The position numbers and the translations under genes were made by a program. DNA of 64,000 nt from Haemonchus contortus (lineage: Eukaryota; Nematoda; Chromadorea; Rhabditida; Trichostrongylidae). Positions 24,251 through 34,890 of this stretch are shown piece by piece (position 1 is the stretch's first letter; each line of letters opens with the position of its first letter). The notes below the pieces were generated by a model, which saw nothing but the letters and a program-made list of their open reading frames with translations, was not told the origin of the DNA and did no database searches. The DNA lies in the NCBI GenBank assembly GCA_000469685.2, contig LS997565.1:27883645-27947644 (forward strand), written 5' to 3'.

Positions 24251-24567
24251 CTACTGATTCGATACTACCTTTTCAGTATCGAATTCTATCCTCTGAGTTC
24301 GACGGAACACTTGAGGTAGTCTCAGTAGTCCTGCAAAGAAAAAAATTTTTTTTTTGCGCAGCGGTCTGCCTTGCAAAAATCGTTTTCTTCTGTCCCACAG
24401 GGTGCACTGACAGATTTCTGCACAGCGCAACTTGTAGGGGCTGCCAGTCTAGCAGCTTTGTCGAGCCCGCCGCTCTATCAACGGCCCTACGGCTCGCTAA
24501 AGGCTTTTCAGAAACCTGGGGACTCCCCGGCTTCTTACTGCCCTAAACCTACCTTATTGACCGAGCC

Positions 24568-24585
24568 AAATCGGTTCGGCCCCCA
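24568..24585 (-). promoter_or_regulatory. Primer-binding site of the gypsy element
   Basis: Directly after the 5' LTR, with no spacer, the element reads TGGGGGCCGAACCGATTT. TGG at the LTR edge fits pairing with a tRNA 3' CCA end. I cannot say which tRNA. Confidence 0.7.
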
Positions 24586-24922
24586 TGTAATGGAGCTTTG
24601 TGGGCTCCGGTGTATAAGTGTGGGTAAACTGTAGATTTACTCACCCTTTATTGGCGAACAGCACAATAAGATAGGCGGGAAGATAACCGGGTCGATGCCC
24701 TCGTCGATGAAGTAGTCGATGAATACCACAAGCGACCAAGTGAACCCTTATATAGGAATTCTGAGCGCGCCCAAAATTGATTGCGCGGGAGTAAACGTGT
24801 GGTCAAACAATTGATCAACAGAATGATCACGAACCCGAATTAGAAACAATAACAGTGCAATAACAGTTAATACAGGTAAATCGTTAGTATGGAGGGATTG
24901 TGTTGGGGGTCCATCCTTTACA
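24586..24922 (-). repeat. 5' LTR of the gypsy element (337 bp)
   Basis: TG..CA termini, identical to the 3' LTR except for the small tract near 24725. It supplies the promoter for gag-pol on the minus strand. Confidence 0.95.
24745..24756 (-). promoter_or_regulatory. TATA box of the gypsy 5' LTR
   Basis: CCTATATAAGGG on the minus strand, mid-LTR and upstream of the AATAAA at 24647-24652, in the expected U3-R order. Confidence 0.6.
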
Positions 24923-24926
24923 TTGT
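24923..24926. repeat. Target-site duplication (TTGT), right
   Basis: Second copy of TTGT, flanking the 5' LTR. Confidence 0.85.
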
Positions 24927-25350
24927 TTCTGTGAGTCTGAACGCCATCGGTCTACCCGCTGTACGTCACAAGCTCCGGTAGCTATCCGAAGAGCCCTCAT
25001 ACGCGCATCCAACCTCTGTTGGAGGTGCTTACGTGCTGGCCATCATCATCTTGTAGCTATCCTCCTGCAGAAGAGATCATCACGATCTCCTCTGTGACCA
25101 ACGTTTCGCAGTCTCGCTGTTCGCCAAGCGACAGCAGGCGTAGTAGCAGCAGCTACCATCGTCTTCGCTCACCTCGTCGTTATTCCTCCCGTAGTTCATC
25201 TCGAGACTGTCGACGAAGTCGCAGTCTATCTGGAAGCGACAGATCTCGTTCATATTCGCGAGAGGCACTAGTCGACTTCATACCACCAGTCTCCTCCTAG
25301 CTCTCGATCGCATCGCAGAAGGCATTCCATCAGGTCCGACTCCAACGCTC
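24923..25350 (+). pseudogene. BEL/Pao gag, 3' part (zinc knuckles, Arg/Ser-rich tail)
   Basis: The sequence resumes in the zinc knuckle cut by the gypsy insertion: the two sides together place Cys, Cys, His and Cys at CX2CX4HX4C spacing. A second knuckle-like CWRCLRAGHHH follows at about 25035. The rest is rich in Arg and Ser, as in nematode BEL gag proteins. Frame changes are present. Confidence 0.75.
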
Positions 25351-25354
25351 GCAG

Positions 25355-26500
25355 CGAGATGCTACACGGTTTTTGTGGTCAAAAGACCCTTTCAAACCTC
25401 TCCTGGCGAGATGCGATAAGATTCACACGCATACCATTCGGTGTCAATGCATCACCGTTCCTACTTGCTGCAGCTATAAGATTCTACCTCCGTAGAAAAG
25501 CATCCCTCCTGGGTGACGAGATCTCACGTAAAACTTACGTGGATAAAGTCATTCTGAGTGCTGACTCACGAAGAGACCTACTCAGCAAGTATAGTTCTCT
25601 TCAGTCCATCTTCGGTAGAATGCATATGAACATTAGGGAGTTCTTGTGTAACTCTTCCGCAGTTAAATCCTCCATAGCGCTACAAGATCGCGCAGTTAAT
25701 CCATCTAAGGCTAGTCTACTAGGTATTCGCTGGCTTTACGAAAGTGACACGGTCGCTATTACCATTATTACCATCAGAGCAGCGCAATTTAACGTCGCTT
25801 CTAAACGTCTAGCGTTACGCGCACTCGCTTCTACCTTCGACCCTTTGGGACTTCTCACTCCAATTCTTTCTCCAGTTTGTCTTTATACCGGACCTCTGGA
25901 TAAGGGAATTGAGTTGGGACACACCGTTAATCAAGTCGCAGTTAGAGCAGTGGCGTCAGCTCCTAGCTGATCTTAAACACCCGCTGCCACAGATTCGACG
26001 TTTAATTTTGCCATCAAATTCGAAACCTAGTAGCTTAGAGCTATGCGTTTTTGGAGACGCCTCCAGACGTCTCTACGCTTGTTGCGCTTATTTGGTTTGT
26101 AGGACGCCAGACTAGTCCACTCCAGACTGCTTATGGCGAAGTCACATCTCAATGCTCCCAAACCAATTACCATCCCGCGCTCAGAGCTCTTAGCAGCCTT
26201 AGTTAGCATTTGTATGACGCTTTTTTCGGTAAAACAGCTTAGCTAGCTGTTCACGGCCATCGATCTGTTCTCGGACTCGTTAATCGCACTGCGTTGGATT
26301 CACGCTCGTAAAACCTTCGAAGTCTTTGCTCAAAATCCCGTAGAAGCCATTCGACGCATCGTCGCAGAAATTGCGGACTAGGACATTCCAGTCCAATTCC
26401 ACTACGTAGCTTCCGAGGAAAATGTCGCCGACTGTGCTACTCGCGCTCTGGCGACGAAGGAAGCTGAAAGTCATATTTGGTGGACTGGACCTCACTTTCT
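25355..26500 (+). pseudogene. BEL/Pao reverse transcriptase (C-terminal half) and RNase H
   Basis: At 25425 the BEL signature FTRIPFGVNASPFLLAAAIR appears, then KTYVDKVILSA at about 25535, where the catalytic YVDD is changed to YVDK. The RT thumb/connection region continues to about 25970. RNase H follows with LCVFGDASRRLYA (26040), an IPRSELLAALVS-like segment in another frame (26170), and FHYVASEENVADCATR (26395). The protease and the first half of RT are absent between 25350 and 25370, so part of the element was deleted. Confidence 0.85.
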
Positions 26501-27197
26501 GCGTAGTACATCTAGTCAGTGGGCCCAATGCACATATTAACTTCCAAATCCCGATCGCTGAAAGTGAGGACTCAAGCGTTTACGGTCCAAGGAGGTGAGT
26601 TTCGATCAGTATTACCATTTAACCGGACTAACTTAAAACTTCTTCGTATGATTGCCTATGTTCTTAAATTCCTACGTAGGTACATTTTTGACCGCATATC
26701 GAAAGGTACACGTGACACCATCTTTCAAAAATTGCCTTGCGTAGCAGAAGCATCATCATCTAGTGCTTTCAAAGCTTCGGACATCTATACCGCAGAACGT
26801 CAGCTCATACTCGCGCACCATCGCGAGGCTTAGAAGACTTTGCAGCGGTTACAGCTCGCTAAGTACAACGCTAAGCGAGAACAAGACCACCTTCATCGTT
26901 GTCCGTCGCGCATAGTTTCTCTACATACTGCACCAATACTACTGTTACCAGAGCATAGGTTCTTTTACTTGTTCATACTCCATTATCGTACTGCTAAACA
27001 TCATGCAGGTGTTGTCTACACCGTAGCTAACCTACGTTTAAAATTCTTTATTCCATCTGTTCGCACGCACGTCCATAGAACTCTTCGTGGTTGCGTAGTC
27101 CGCAAAAAGACCAGTGGAAATGCTACCCGGATATGCCGCAGTCACCGTCAGATTGTGTGAATAGGTCATGGGCCTTTCGGAACATTGGCGTAAACTA
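26500..27197 (+). pseudogene. BEL/Pao integrase, N-terminal part
   Basis: Pieces of the linker and zinc-binding domain in shifting frames: AERQLILAHHREA (26790), then HYRTAKHHAGVVYT (26984) carrying the two histidines and TLRGCVVRKKTSG (27083) with one of the two cysteines. The core begins just before the Tc1-like insertion. Confidence 0.8.
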
Positions 27198-27373
27198 CAG
27201 TGCGTTTCATAATTATAAGGTCACCCTCAATTTTTGCACTTTCGAAAAAAGTAATCATTAAGGATTTTTTCTAGCATCATAAACAGATTCCCCAGCACGA
27301 ATAACTTAGGTATCCGTTTCTTAGCCGCTGCTGCATTCTTCTGAACTTTTTTAGAACAGTTTTTCGGTTTTGG

Positions 27374-27403
27374 CACCGTTTCATAATTATAAGGTCACCC
27401 TGA
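27374..27403. repeat. Inner direct repeat, left end of the Tc1-like element
   Basis: Shares CGTTTCATAATTATAAGGTC with the outer terminus and is the reverse complement of 28554-28583. It is probably a second transposase binding site. Confidence 0.8.
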
Positions 27404-27505
27404 GAAAGTAAACAATTACTAACGAAAGAGAGGAAATTTCGTGTTTGAAGATACTTGTAAAGGTAAGCATGTGTAGCAAAGGCATTTCTAAACCTGACTG
27501 TCAAA

Positions 27506-28510
27506 ATGGCTCGTGGTCATCTGCTTTCCTCTGATGAGAAGGCTCAACATGAAGGTGGGCTCCGTACTCGAGCCATTTCCAGGCAAATAGAGAGATCCCC
27601 TTGGTCCATTCGGAGATTTCTAGAGAGCCCTCATGTCGTTAGATATAACACCGACTGTGGACACCCATGAAAGATACTACCCGTGACGAGCGGAAAATTC
27701 TGAGGACTGTTTCCAACAGTACGTCCTCCTTGAACCAGATCCGATCGGAATTAAACCTCTCTGTGTCGAAAACTACAGTCTGGAGAGCAGTGAGAAGATG
27801 CGAGAACATCACCAGGCAAGCAATGGAGAAGGTGCCACGAATCACCGATCGTCACAAAGAGGCTCGACTCGGATTTGCAAAGATGAACCTAGGGAGAGAT
27901 TGGGCAAAGGTAGATCTGCATCGAAATGTCACCATAGAGCTGAATAATTTCTACTCAGGTCGTCTTTTCGGATGAATAGAAATTCAATCTGACGGAAACA
28001 AGCGGTACTAACGCGACTTGAGGAAGGAACCAGTCTACTTCAGCCGTCGCAGTTTCGGTAGAGGAAGCCTATGGTGCGGGGTGCGTTCTGCAATGATGTC
28101 GTGTTATCGTGAGCTGCAGTATGGACTTCAAGGATTACCAGAAAGTCTTGGAGCATCATCTAGTACCTTTTCTATGCCATCGCCGTCACCTCAACTATGT
28201 CTTTCAACAAGATAACGCCTACAATCATGTGAGCCGTGCAACGGATGAGTGGCTGCAATGCCAATAAATAAGCGTCCTACCATGGACAGCCTGCAGTCCC
28301 GACCTCAGTCGAATGGAACATATCTGGGACATAATATTCAGACAGGTTTATGCGAATTACCGTCAGTTCCAGGGTAAAGAAGAGCTGAAGCGAGCACTTA
28401 TCGAAGCATGGAGAGCAACCGATGAGGAACATCTTCGAAACCTAGTTTCTAGTATGCCACAGAGGCTCTTTGATGTTGCTCCTAAACAAGAAGGAGCTAT
28501 AGATTATTAA
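27506..28510 (+). pseudogene. Tc1-like transposase, frameshifted
   Basis: The start at 27506 gives MARGHLLSSDEKAQ. The paired helix-turn-helix DNA-binding region runs to about 27870 across two frames (QIRSELNLSVSKTTVWRAVRR at about 27739). The catalytic motifs are visible: FSDE near 27967, FQQDNAYNH near 28205 and CSPDLSRMEHIW near 28290-28325, that is, the DDE triad of Tc1-like enzymes. The C-terminus ends at TAA 28508-28510. Frameshifts near 27667 and 27975 and stops between 27975 and 28310 make it inactive. Confidence 0.88.
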
Positions 28511-28553
28511 CTGTTGTACATATGCCATTAACATTGATAAATCATTTACTTCC

Positions 28554-28583
28554 TCAGGGTGACCTTATAATTATGAAACGGTG
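28554..28583. repeat. Inner direct repeat, right end of the Tc1-like element
   Basis: Reverse complement of 27374-27403. Confidence 0.8.
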
Positions 28584-28771
28584 CAAAAGCCGACACTATC
28601 TTTAAAAAATTCGTAAAAAATTTGAGGTGAAAGATATTGCGACCAAAATTTGAGTACGGAAGTAAATTGTGACGAGGAATCTACCAGTGTTTGCCAAAAA
28701 ATTCCACTCTGGCTGCTTTCTCCGGAACCGCAAAAATCTGGGGTGACCTTATAATTATGAAACGCACTGTA

Positions 28772-29608
28772 TCTTGGCCCGCTTACGGTAAGCGATACAG
28801 TTGTCAGTTCGAACAAGGTGTGGATTTGCTTGTTTACCTGTATGGCGACACGAGCACTTCATCTTGAAGTCGTTCTTGACAACTCCACGCAAGAGTTTCT
28901 ACTCGCGTTTCGTAGGATCGTTGCCCGTAGAGACTCTTCAGACGTCGTATACAGCGATAATTCGACCACGTTTCACGCAGCAGGAAGCGCTATCGTATCC
29001 CTGCTATATTCACCCAAATCTTGGAAATCCATCGCAGAATACTGCCTGCAGCATAGGATCACCTGGAAGTTCATAACTCCTCTTCCCCCCTAAAAAGGAG
29101 GATTTTATGAACGCTTAGTCGCTCTTTTCAAGAACGCGTACAAAAAGTCCATTGGTCGCATTGTCCTGCCTTCAAACCATTTCCAGACGGTCGTAGTAGA
29201 GGTCGCAGCTACGCCCAATTCTCGTCCTATAACCCCCTACAGGGAGAGGGACGTCTTTGTTCTAAGACCAATAGACTTCATGGCACCATACTCTAACATC
29301 CAACTTCTGCAGTCAGTTCCAGACACGATCTATGACGTTTTCCTTAGCCTAGCAAGGTGGTATAGGGATGTGCTTATGCTCCTGAACCAGTACTGGGACA
29401 TATGGCATTCTGACTATCTTGCCGCGTTGAGAGAACGTCATCAAACTCGCATTCGCCAAGGCAAAGATACCATCACTTGCCCGCAAGTCGGCGACATCGT
29501 CATCGTTGCCGTCGAAAAACTGCCGCGAGGTTACTGGCCGTATGGTCTTATAGAAGAGATACACCGTAGTAGGGATGCATGCGTAAGATCTGCGAAAGTT
29601 CGTGTGTA
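28772..29608 (+). pseudogene. BEL/Pao integrase, catalytic core and C-terminus
   Basis: The frame resumes after the Tc1-like insertion with LGPLTVSDTVV, then CLFTCMATRALHLEVVLD (28820) carrying the first catalytic Asp. VVYSDNSTTF (28945) has the second, and FYERLVALFKNAYKKS (29106) the Glu. A stop in LPP*KGG (29091) breaks the core. The C-terminal region has VGDIVIVAVEKLPRGYWPYG (29490), the conserved BEL integrase end, and stops at 29608, short of the usual LYPLE motif. Confidence 0.87.
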
Positions 29609-30490
29609 AGCGGTTCAGTGGTTTTATAATAATAACTCCGGTAATAACGGAGTAAAATACAGCAACTGTAATAATAAGCGCAGTCATTACTGCTATAAAA
29701 TGCACAGAAGGAAAGTGTTAGTAATAAGTATTCATCTTAACGACACTAAACCCACGTGCTGCCTTTGCTGTTGCGTTAGGTAAGAGTGAGGGGGCCACTT
29801 ATCTCGGGGCCGCTTGACCCGCACCTTTGAGAGGCGTGAGTTAAGCTAGAGTTAGTCGTCTCAGACAGTGAGACGACGAGATAGTTAAGGTGATCGTCGC
29901 CGTAGACGACGATAGTTCGTATGCCTAACGGTTAATCAAAGACTCGTTCCATTTCTCATCTTTATCCGTTAGAAATTCGCGCATCCTTCCAATCAACTGA
30001 CGCAAAACCCGCAGCCACAACACCGGCTAACAGACAATTCAACCACCTAGAAAGGAAAAAACTACTCACAAGTTTATTCGTACTCAATGAGTGTTGATTT
30101 CGCGCAGTTACGAGCGTTCGCAGTCAAGTTCTATCCGTTTTGCGGCGTCCCGTAGCGCAAAGATCTGCTCGACCGCAGGACGCGCCGCGTACGCACGCAC
30201 CTGACGCAAGCCGCGAACATCATCTTTACGAAAGTGCGCAGGCATTTCGTAACATTCAGTCAGCGTGATCAACACCGCAGGACAGTCGTTCTTGTCATTG
30301 TTCGTGCGTATCATCGATTTGTATCATTTGATTCATTATCGTTACAAGGGTATCCTGCATATGGACTTATCATGTTGGACTATACCCGCTGCAACGGCTG
30401 ATCAGGTTGCAGGGCGGTGAAGCGGTTGATTCGGGTGATGGACTGCTCCGATCACGAAGCGGTGATGGAGGGAAGGATAAGGAGAAGATG
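29609..30490. other. Non-coding, GC-rich; possible LTR/leader of BEL remnant 2
   Basis: A purine tract (GAGTGAGGGGGCC) at about 29788 and a stem-loop GTCGTCTCA..TGAGACGAC (29855-29877) are the only visible structures. No repeat with an identifiable partner was found. Confidence 0.3.
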
Positions 30491-30510
30491 AAGTAATCAA
30501 CAATAACAGT

Positions 30511-30521
30511 ACTATATAAAG
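30511..30521 (+). promoter_or_regulatory. TATA box upstream of BEL remnant 2
   Basis: ACTATATAAAG on the plus strand, about 0.9 kb upstream of the gag-like region, in a position that could be the promoter of its LTR. Confidence 0.4.
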
Positions 30522-31399
30522 CCCCTAGTGGTTGGTAATAAACAGTTCTACACCAGTGCCGTCTACTTCCTGAGTCAGGTAAGATTTTTATCTAGTCGTT
30601 TCTTTATTGTAGAAGCCGTAGACATGCCGTCGTTTTCGCACAGTTCACGCACGCAGCGCTGTGACATTGTTTTTTACTTGTTTTTACATGTATTTTTTAT
30701 ATTCATAGCTAGTTCTCTTTACGCAGTTTTCACCTCCAACCATTTTTTCTATGTCGCACGTAGTGTAGGCGAGGGTGACGAGTTTTTTCCTCTTAGCCGC
30801 ACATCTACACTTGTTTTTTCATGTAATTTTTTTCTTAGTAATTTCGCAACACGCGCACTCGTCACCCTATCCAAAAACCGACATGTTTACGCAAAAATGT
30901 AGTCTTACTGTAGTTTTTCATAGTCAACAGTACTTTGAGTAGTTTTTCACCATAGTTAACAATAGTCTCACCATGGTCAATAGCAGCTTTATCGTAGTCA
31001 ATAGTTTTTTCACAACCTGATCACGGTATTGCTTTCCCATTTTGAACGTAGAGGCGCACCTTTTTGCTTATTCCTTATTTGTGCAGTGCCAGTTTCGCCA
31101 CAAACATACTGTGCGTTGTAACTTAACTTTAACTTAATTAGGCTTATAATTTCTAACTGTAGTTTAGCATTTCATATTTGACCACTTCTTAGCATTTATA
31201 TAATTAACTTCTAAACATAGTACATCACTAACTTTATAACATTCACATCATATTTAATCACTTCACATCACCTTTTTCATAGTTAACCCCTCTTTGCACT
31301 ATTTAATTTCCGTATTTATCCACTTCATGTTAACCCGTCCACCATCCATCGGTCGTACGTCGTGTCGTCATCTCGGTCGTACGCCCTGACTCACGGTCC

Positions 31400-32728
31400 A
31401 CTTCTTGCGCAGCCGGCAGGCGAGCAGAAGTTCTTCAGCGAGATGCTAGACGAGATGATTCGGCACCTGCCCATAGAAGATGGCAGGCCTCTCAGAGGTT
31501 TCAGAGGTCTCCCCCCGTAGGCGAACAGTCATCAGTTCGCACGGCTTGGCCTCCATCGCGATCGCGCCCACGTAGCCGATCCCAGCCACGCTGTTTACCA
31601 TCGCAGGAAGAGCGAATGTTTTTAACAAAAAGCGTAATTCACCGAAGGAAGAACCCGTAGTCACACGCAGATGGTATCGACGCAGCGAATACCCTGAAAG
31701 ACTTGCCCGCAGGCAAGATTATGAGGACAGCATCCACGCGCTACTACTGCAACGCGAGCAACAACAGGAGCAACGTAGTCAGCGAGAGCCACGTAGGGAA
31801 GAGTACGAGCGGCGCAGGCAGCAGGAAGAGAAAAAACGTAGGCGCACACCATCACCGCCGCGTAGACAGCTTCGGGAAGAACGAAGTTTCTCGTACTCCG
31901 ACCGTAGTCCGCACCGTTCGGGAGCGTAGCCCTCGCGAACATCAGGCAGGGTATCGTAGACACTGCTACGTATTGCGTCGTTGTTCCTGCAGCCCGCGTA
32001 GCTGCAAACTTTGTCCGCACACGTATGTACGGCCCTCGCAGGAACCATACATCCTATGGAGGGAGGAACATCGTGAACGCAATCATAGTCCATCTCGTTC
32101 ACCCTCCCCCCCCCCCCTCGTAGACGCGAGCGGACACCTAGTCCATCTCCATCGCCGCCTTGCAGACAGTCCCCCGACAGCGTAGTCCCGCGATCTCAGA
32201 ACCATCATACGAACGCAGAGACTCACCGTCAGCTCGTAGGCCACCAATATTTTCCGCAGGCAGGAAAATCTACACGTTCGCTTATACGCCTTCTGGAGAA
32301 CTGAAAGAATCTTATCGTACGCACCCAGCAGATCCGGAGGCGACTGAGCGTACGCGATGCTTCTTCTGTCTACAGAAACACTACTCTGCGCAGTGCGCTG
32401 TCGTCCCTATCTTAGTGATAGGCTCTGGATTCATTCTCGTAATGGGAGGTGCTTTAGGTGCGGAGGGGAGCACTACTAAAGATTCTGCTCCTCGTCACCA
32501 AACCGCATAACTTGCAAATTCTGTAAGACCGGCGAGTTATTCCCGCACCGCACCGCGTTCTGCTACCGTAATCAGCATGCGCATAGGGACTTCCCACTTG
32601 AGCAGTATCCGGCACACATTCGAAGAGCGAAAGAAAGTTTTCGCGTAGTCAGAGAGGAATCAGAAGAGAGCGAAGCTCGTCTATTTGAGATAGAACACGC
32701 AGTCGAAGAAGGGGAGAACTCTCTTTAG
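31400..32728 (+). pseudogene. BEL/Pao remnant 2: Arg/Ser-rich gag with zinc knuckles
   Basis: A plus-strand frame rich in Arg, Ser, Gln and Glu (REQQQEQRSQREPRREEYER at about 31755) runs to 31928, and the next frame carries on with ERSPREHQAGYRRHCY. After another break there is CFFCLQKHYSAQC (32360, CX2CX3HX4C). A second knuckle (GRCFRCGGEHY, 32445) lies in a shifted frame, and CKFCKTGELFPH at 32513. The end is an acidic segment, EEGENSL, with TAG at 32726-32728. The order matches BEL/Pao gag C-termini. No RT or integrase follows. Confidence 0.65.
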
Positions 32729-33485
32729 GTGAGTTAACCTTTTCTCAAGTGGGGACGAAGCAACCATCGGATGCTTTTTATTGTGTTATAACTGATTTAG
32801 CTGAAGTTAACTCAATAACTTCACTAATTTCAGCGTACTTCGTAGTGCGAGACTTGTTTCGCGCAGGCGAAGCTCAGTTGGCTGTTCGCAGTCAACGCAG
32901 TGTCCCTGAGGAAGCGGTGGGAGACCGCTAATTTTTCTTTTGCACGTCCCAGGTATATCCTTTCGTTGTAATTCCCCCCCCCCCTTCTTTTCAATTAACC
33001 CTGGCGTTTCTTTCGTTAGCGAGGTAAAACTCTCCCCCTCGCAGTAAAACATCCCCTTCGTAGTGAAGCAAAACTCACAAGTAGGCGAAATACATCTCGT
33101 AGTCCTTGTCGTCGTTGTCGCAGTCGAACATCAACAATTTCACGCAGCTACGTCGTCTTCTTGTTGGTAGTACGAGAGCACTATCCACGATTGGTGGTAG
33201 CCGTCGTCACCTCGTCAAGTCTCACTTGTACATAGCCAATCATATATCCCATTTTCGCTGTATATTTTTGTGTGTATATTCTTAGTATAAGAAGTTGTAT
33301 TACTCCACACACACCTATCGGCCCTGGCAGTCAACGACATCGATGCGCCGTACGATCCGTAGTAGGTAGTTAGACCTGTAGGAAACGACGTTTAACATCG
33401 CATTGTATTTCCGCGCAGTCGCGGTAGGTAATCCCGAGCCAACCTTCCCTCGCCGCCAGGACTGTTTGTCTTTTGCCGCACCCAG
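32729..33485. other. Non-coding tail of BEL remnant 2
   Basis: Contains C-runs (32968-32980) and GTAGTC-rich sequence. No ORF with a family signature. LTR boundaries could not be seen. Confidence 0.3.
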
Positions 33486-34396
33486 TGTCGTCTCGTTCGG
33501 ACACTTGAAGGACGGCCTGGCCGTGGCGCGCCCGTAGTCCTGCTGGGAAGACACCGTACGCTGCAGAGAGCTCGAGTTTGCCGCGAGGCGGCGGACTCTA
33601 GCCGCTATCGGCGTTTGCATCATTCATTCGCCATCGTGTCAACGCCGTAGCCGGCTGCTTTCGACAACTCCTGTCCCTTTCAACGTCAGTAACATAGACG
33701 TAGCCCCCGATGGGCTCATAGCACATCTATGCCATCTCTAAGTGGTGCCAAGCTGCATGGTATGAAGCTGAATGGAAACAACCGGAAAGGTGGTCCGTAG
33801 CAATCAAGGAACTGGATGCAGCATAGCCGAAAACGAGGTGGGAAGGCTTGGATGGGACCCGGATGAGGGTGAGATCGGATCGTACCCAGACCGTAGGTTG
33901 TGGTGTGCTTATATTCATGTATATATTTCTTTGCCTTTTTCTCATAGTATTTTCTCATAGTATTTCTCGTATTATTTTTCCATAGTGCCTTTTCCATATG
34001 ACCGTATTTAATCATCCATTTCATATCGAACGTAGTTTATTATAAAATGTGTATTCTATATGTGTGCTGGTAATACGTAGGATGTCGGTGACACCATTTA
34101 TACCGCAGTTATTCTTGGCATGCAGAGGATAACCACGTAGGCCCTATTTGAATCGTGAGTCCCCTGTCCGAGGGAGCTCGGCGCTGGGCTAGCAACCCAC
34201 GAAGCGTACTGCGGAGGCAATACCATCTCGTATGAGCTCGCAAGGGAGACTGAGGCAGCCTCAGGCCTACCAAGTCCGTGTGGCAGTTGAATACGAGCAT
34301 GGCGAGCGGGCAGAAGACCCCGGTCATATAGCTCACGCCGCCGAGGACGCCCTGTCGAGCAACCACCGACGCAGAAGGTCTCGGAGTACGTCACCG
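33486..34396. repeat. Dispersed ~912-bp repeat, right copy
   Basis: Same orientation and nearly the same sequence as 13871-14782. Here the similarity stops at TACGTCACCG, but coding-like GC-rich sequence continues to about 34560, so this copy may extend further than the left one. Confidence 0.85.
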
Positions 34397-34890
34397 ACGG
34401 CGCAACAGTGGGCGTGTGGCTCCAAAAGATAGTACATGGTACATTGTCGGGCCAAGAAACGGCCTAGGCAGGGCGTAGTAAAGGCTTCAAAGCAGGTTTC
34501 GCCAATGTACACACTCAAAAAAGGGCGTGTTATGACGGCCATGCTAGACTGCACAATTCATAATGTAGTTTCAAGACAAATCGTACACTATTGTGGGAGA
34601 CACTCAAACGGTGGCCGACAGCGATACAGAAACTGCAATACGTCTCCTTTTCTATTTAAAGGAAGCAGGACTATGAATGCGCTTGGCGAACGGCAATTTT
34701 TGCCATTTTCGGCCTCTGCAGCCATTTTTCTACTATACTGCGGCGAATCGCATCTCATCCAAATACCCTTTTGCCGTTCTCTTCTCGTACAACCCTCTTC
34801 GTTACTATTTTTTTGGTGCATCAACACAGTATTCAAAGATTTATCGTTTTTTCCACCTTTATACTGTGGAACTTCCATTACTTCACTTAT
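34397..34890. other. Continuation of the dispersed repeat, then unassigned DNA
   Basis: A GC-rich segment to about 34560 probably belongs to the same repeat unit as 33486-34396; nothing recognised after it. Confidence 0.3.

Larger units (their letters stand above)
27198..28769 (+). mobile_element. Tc1-like transposon with doubled terminal repeats (1,572 bp)
   Basis: The ends are CAGTGCGTTTCATAATTATA and its reverse complement, flanked by the TA target duplication (27196-27197, 28770-28771). A second, inner copy of the core repeat lies about 180 bp inside each end (27374-27403 and 28554-28583), an IR/DR layout. The element sits in the BEL integrase frame within a Tyr codon context. Confidence 0.92.
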
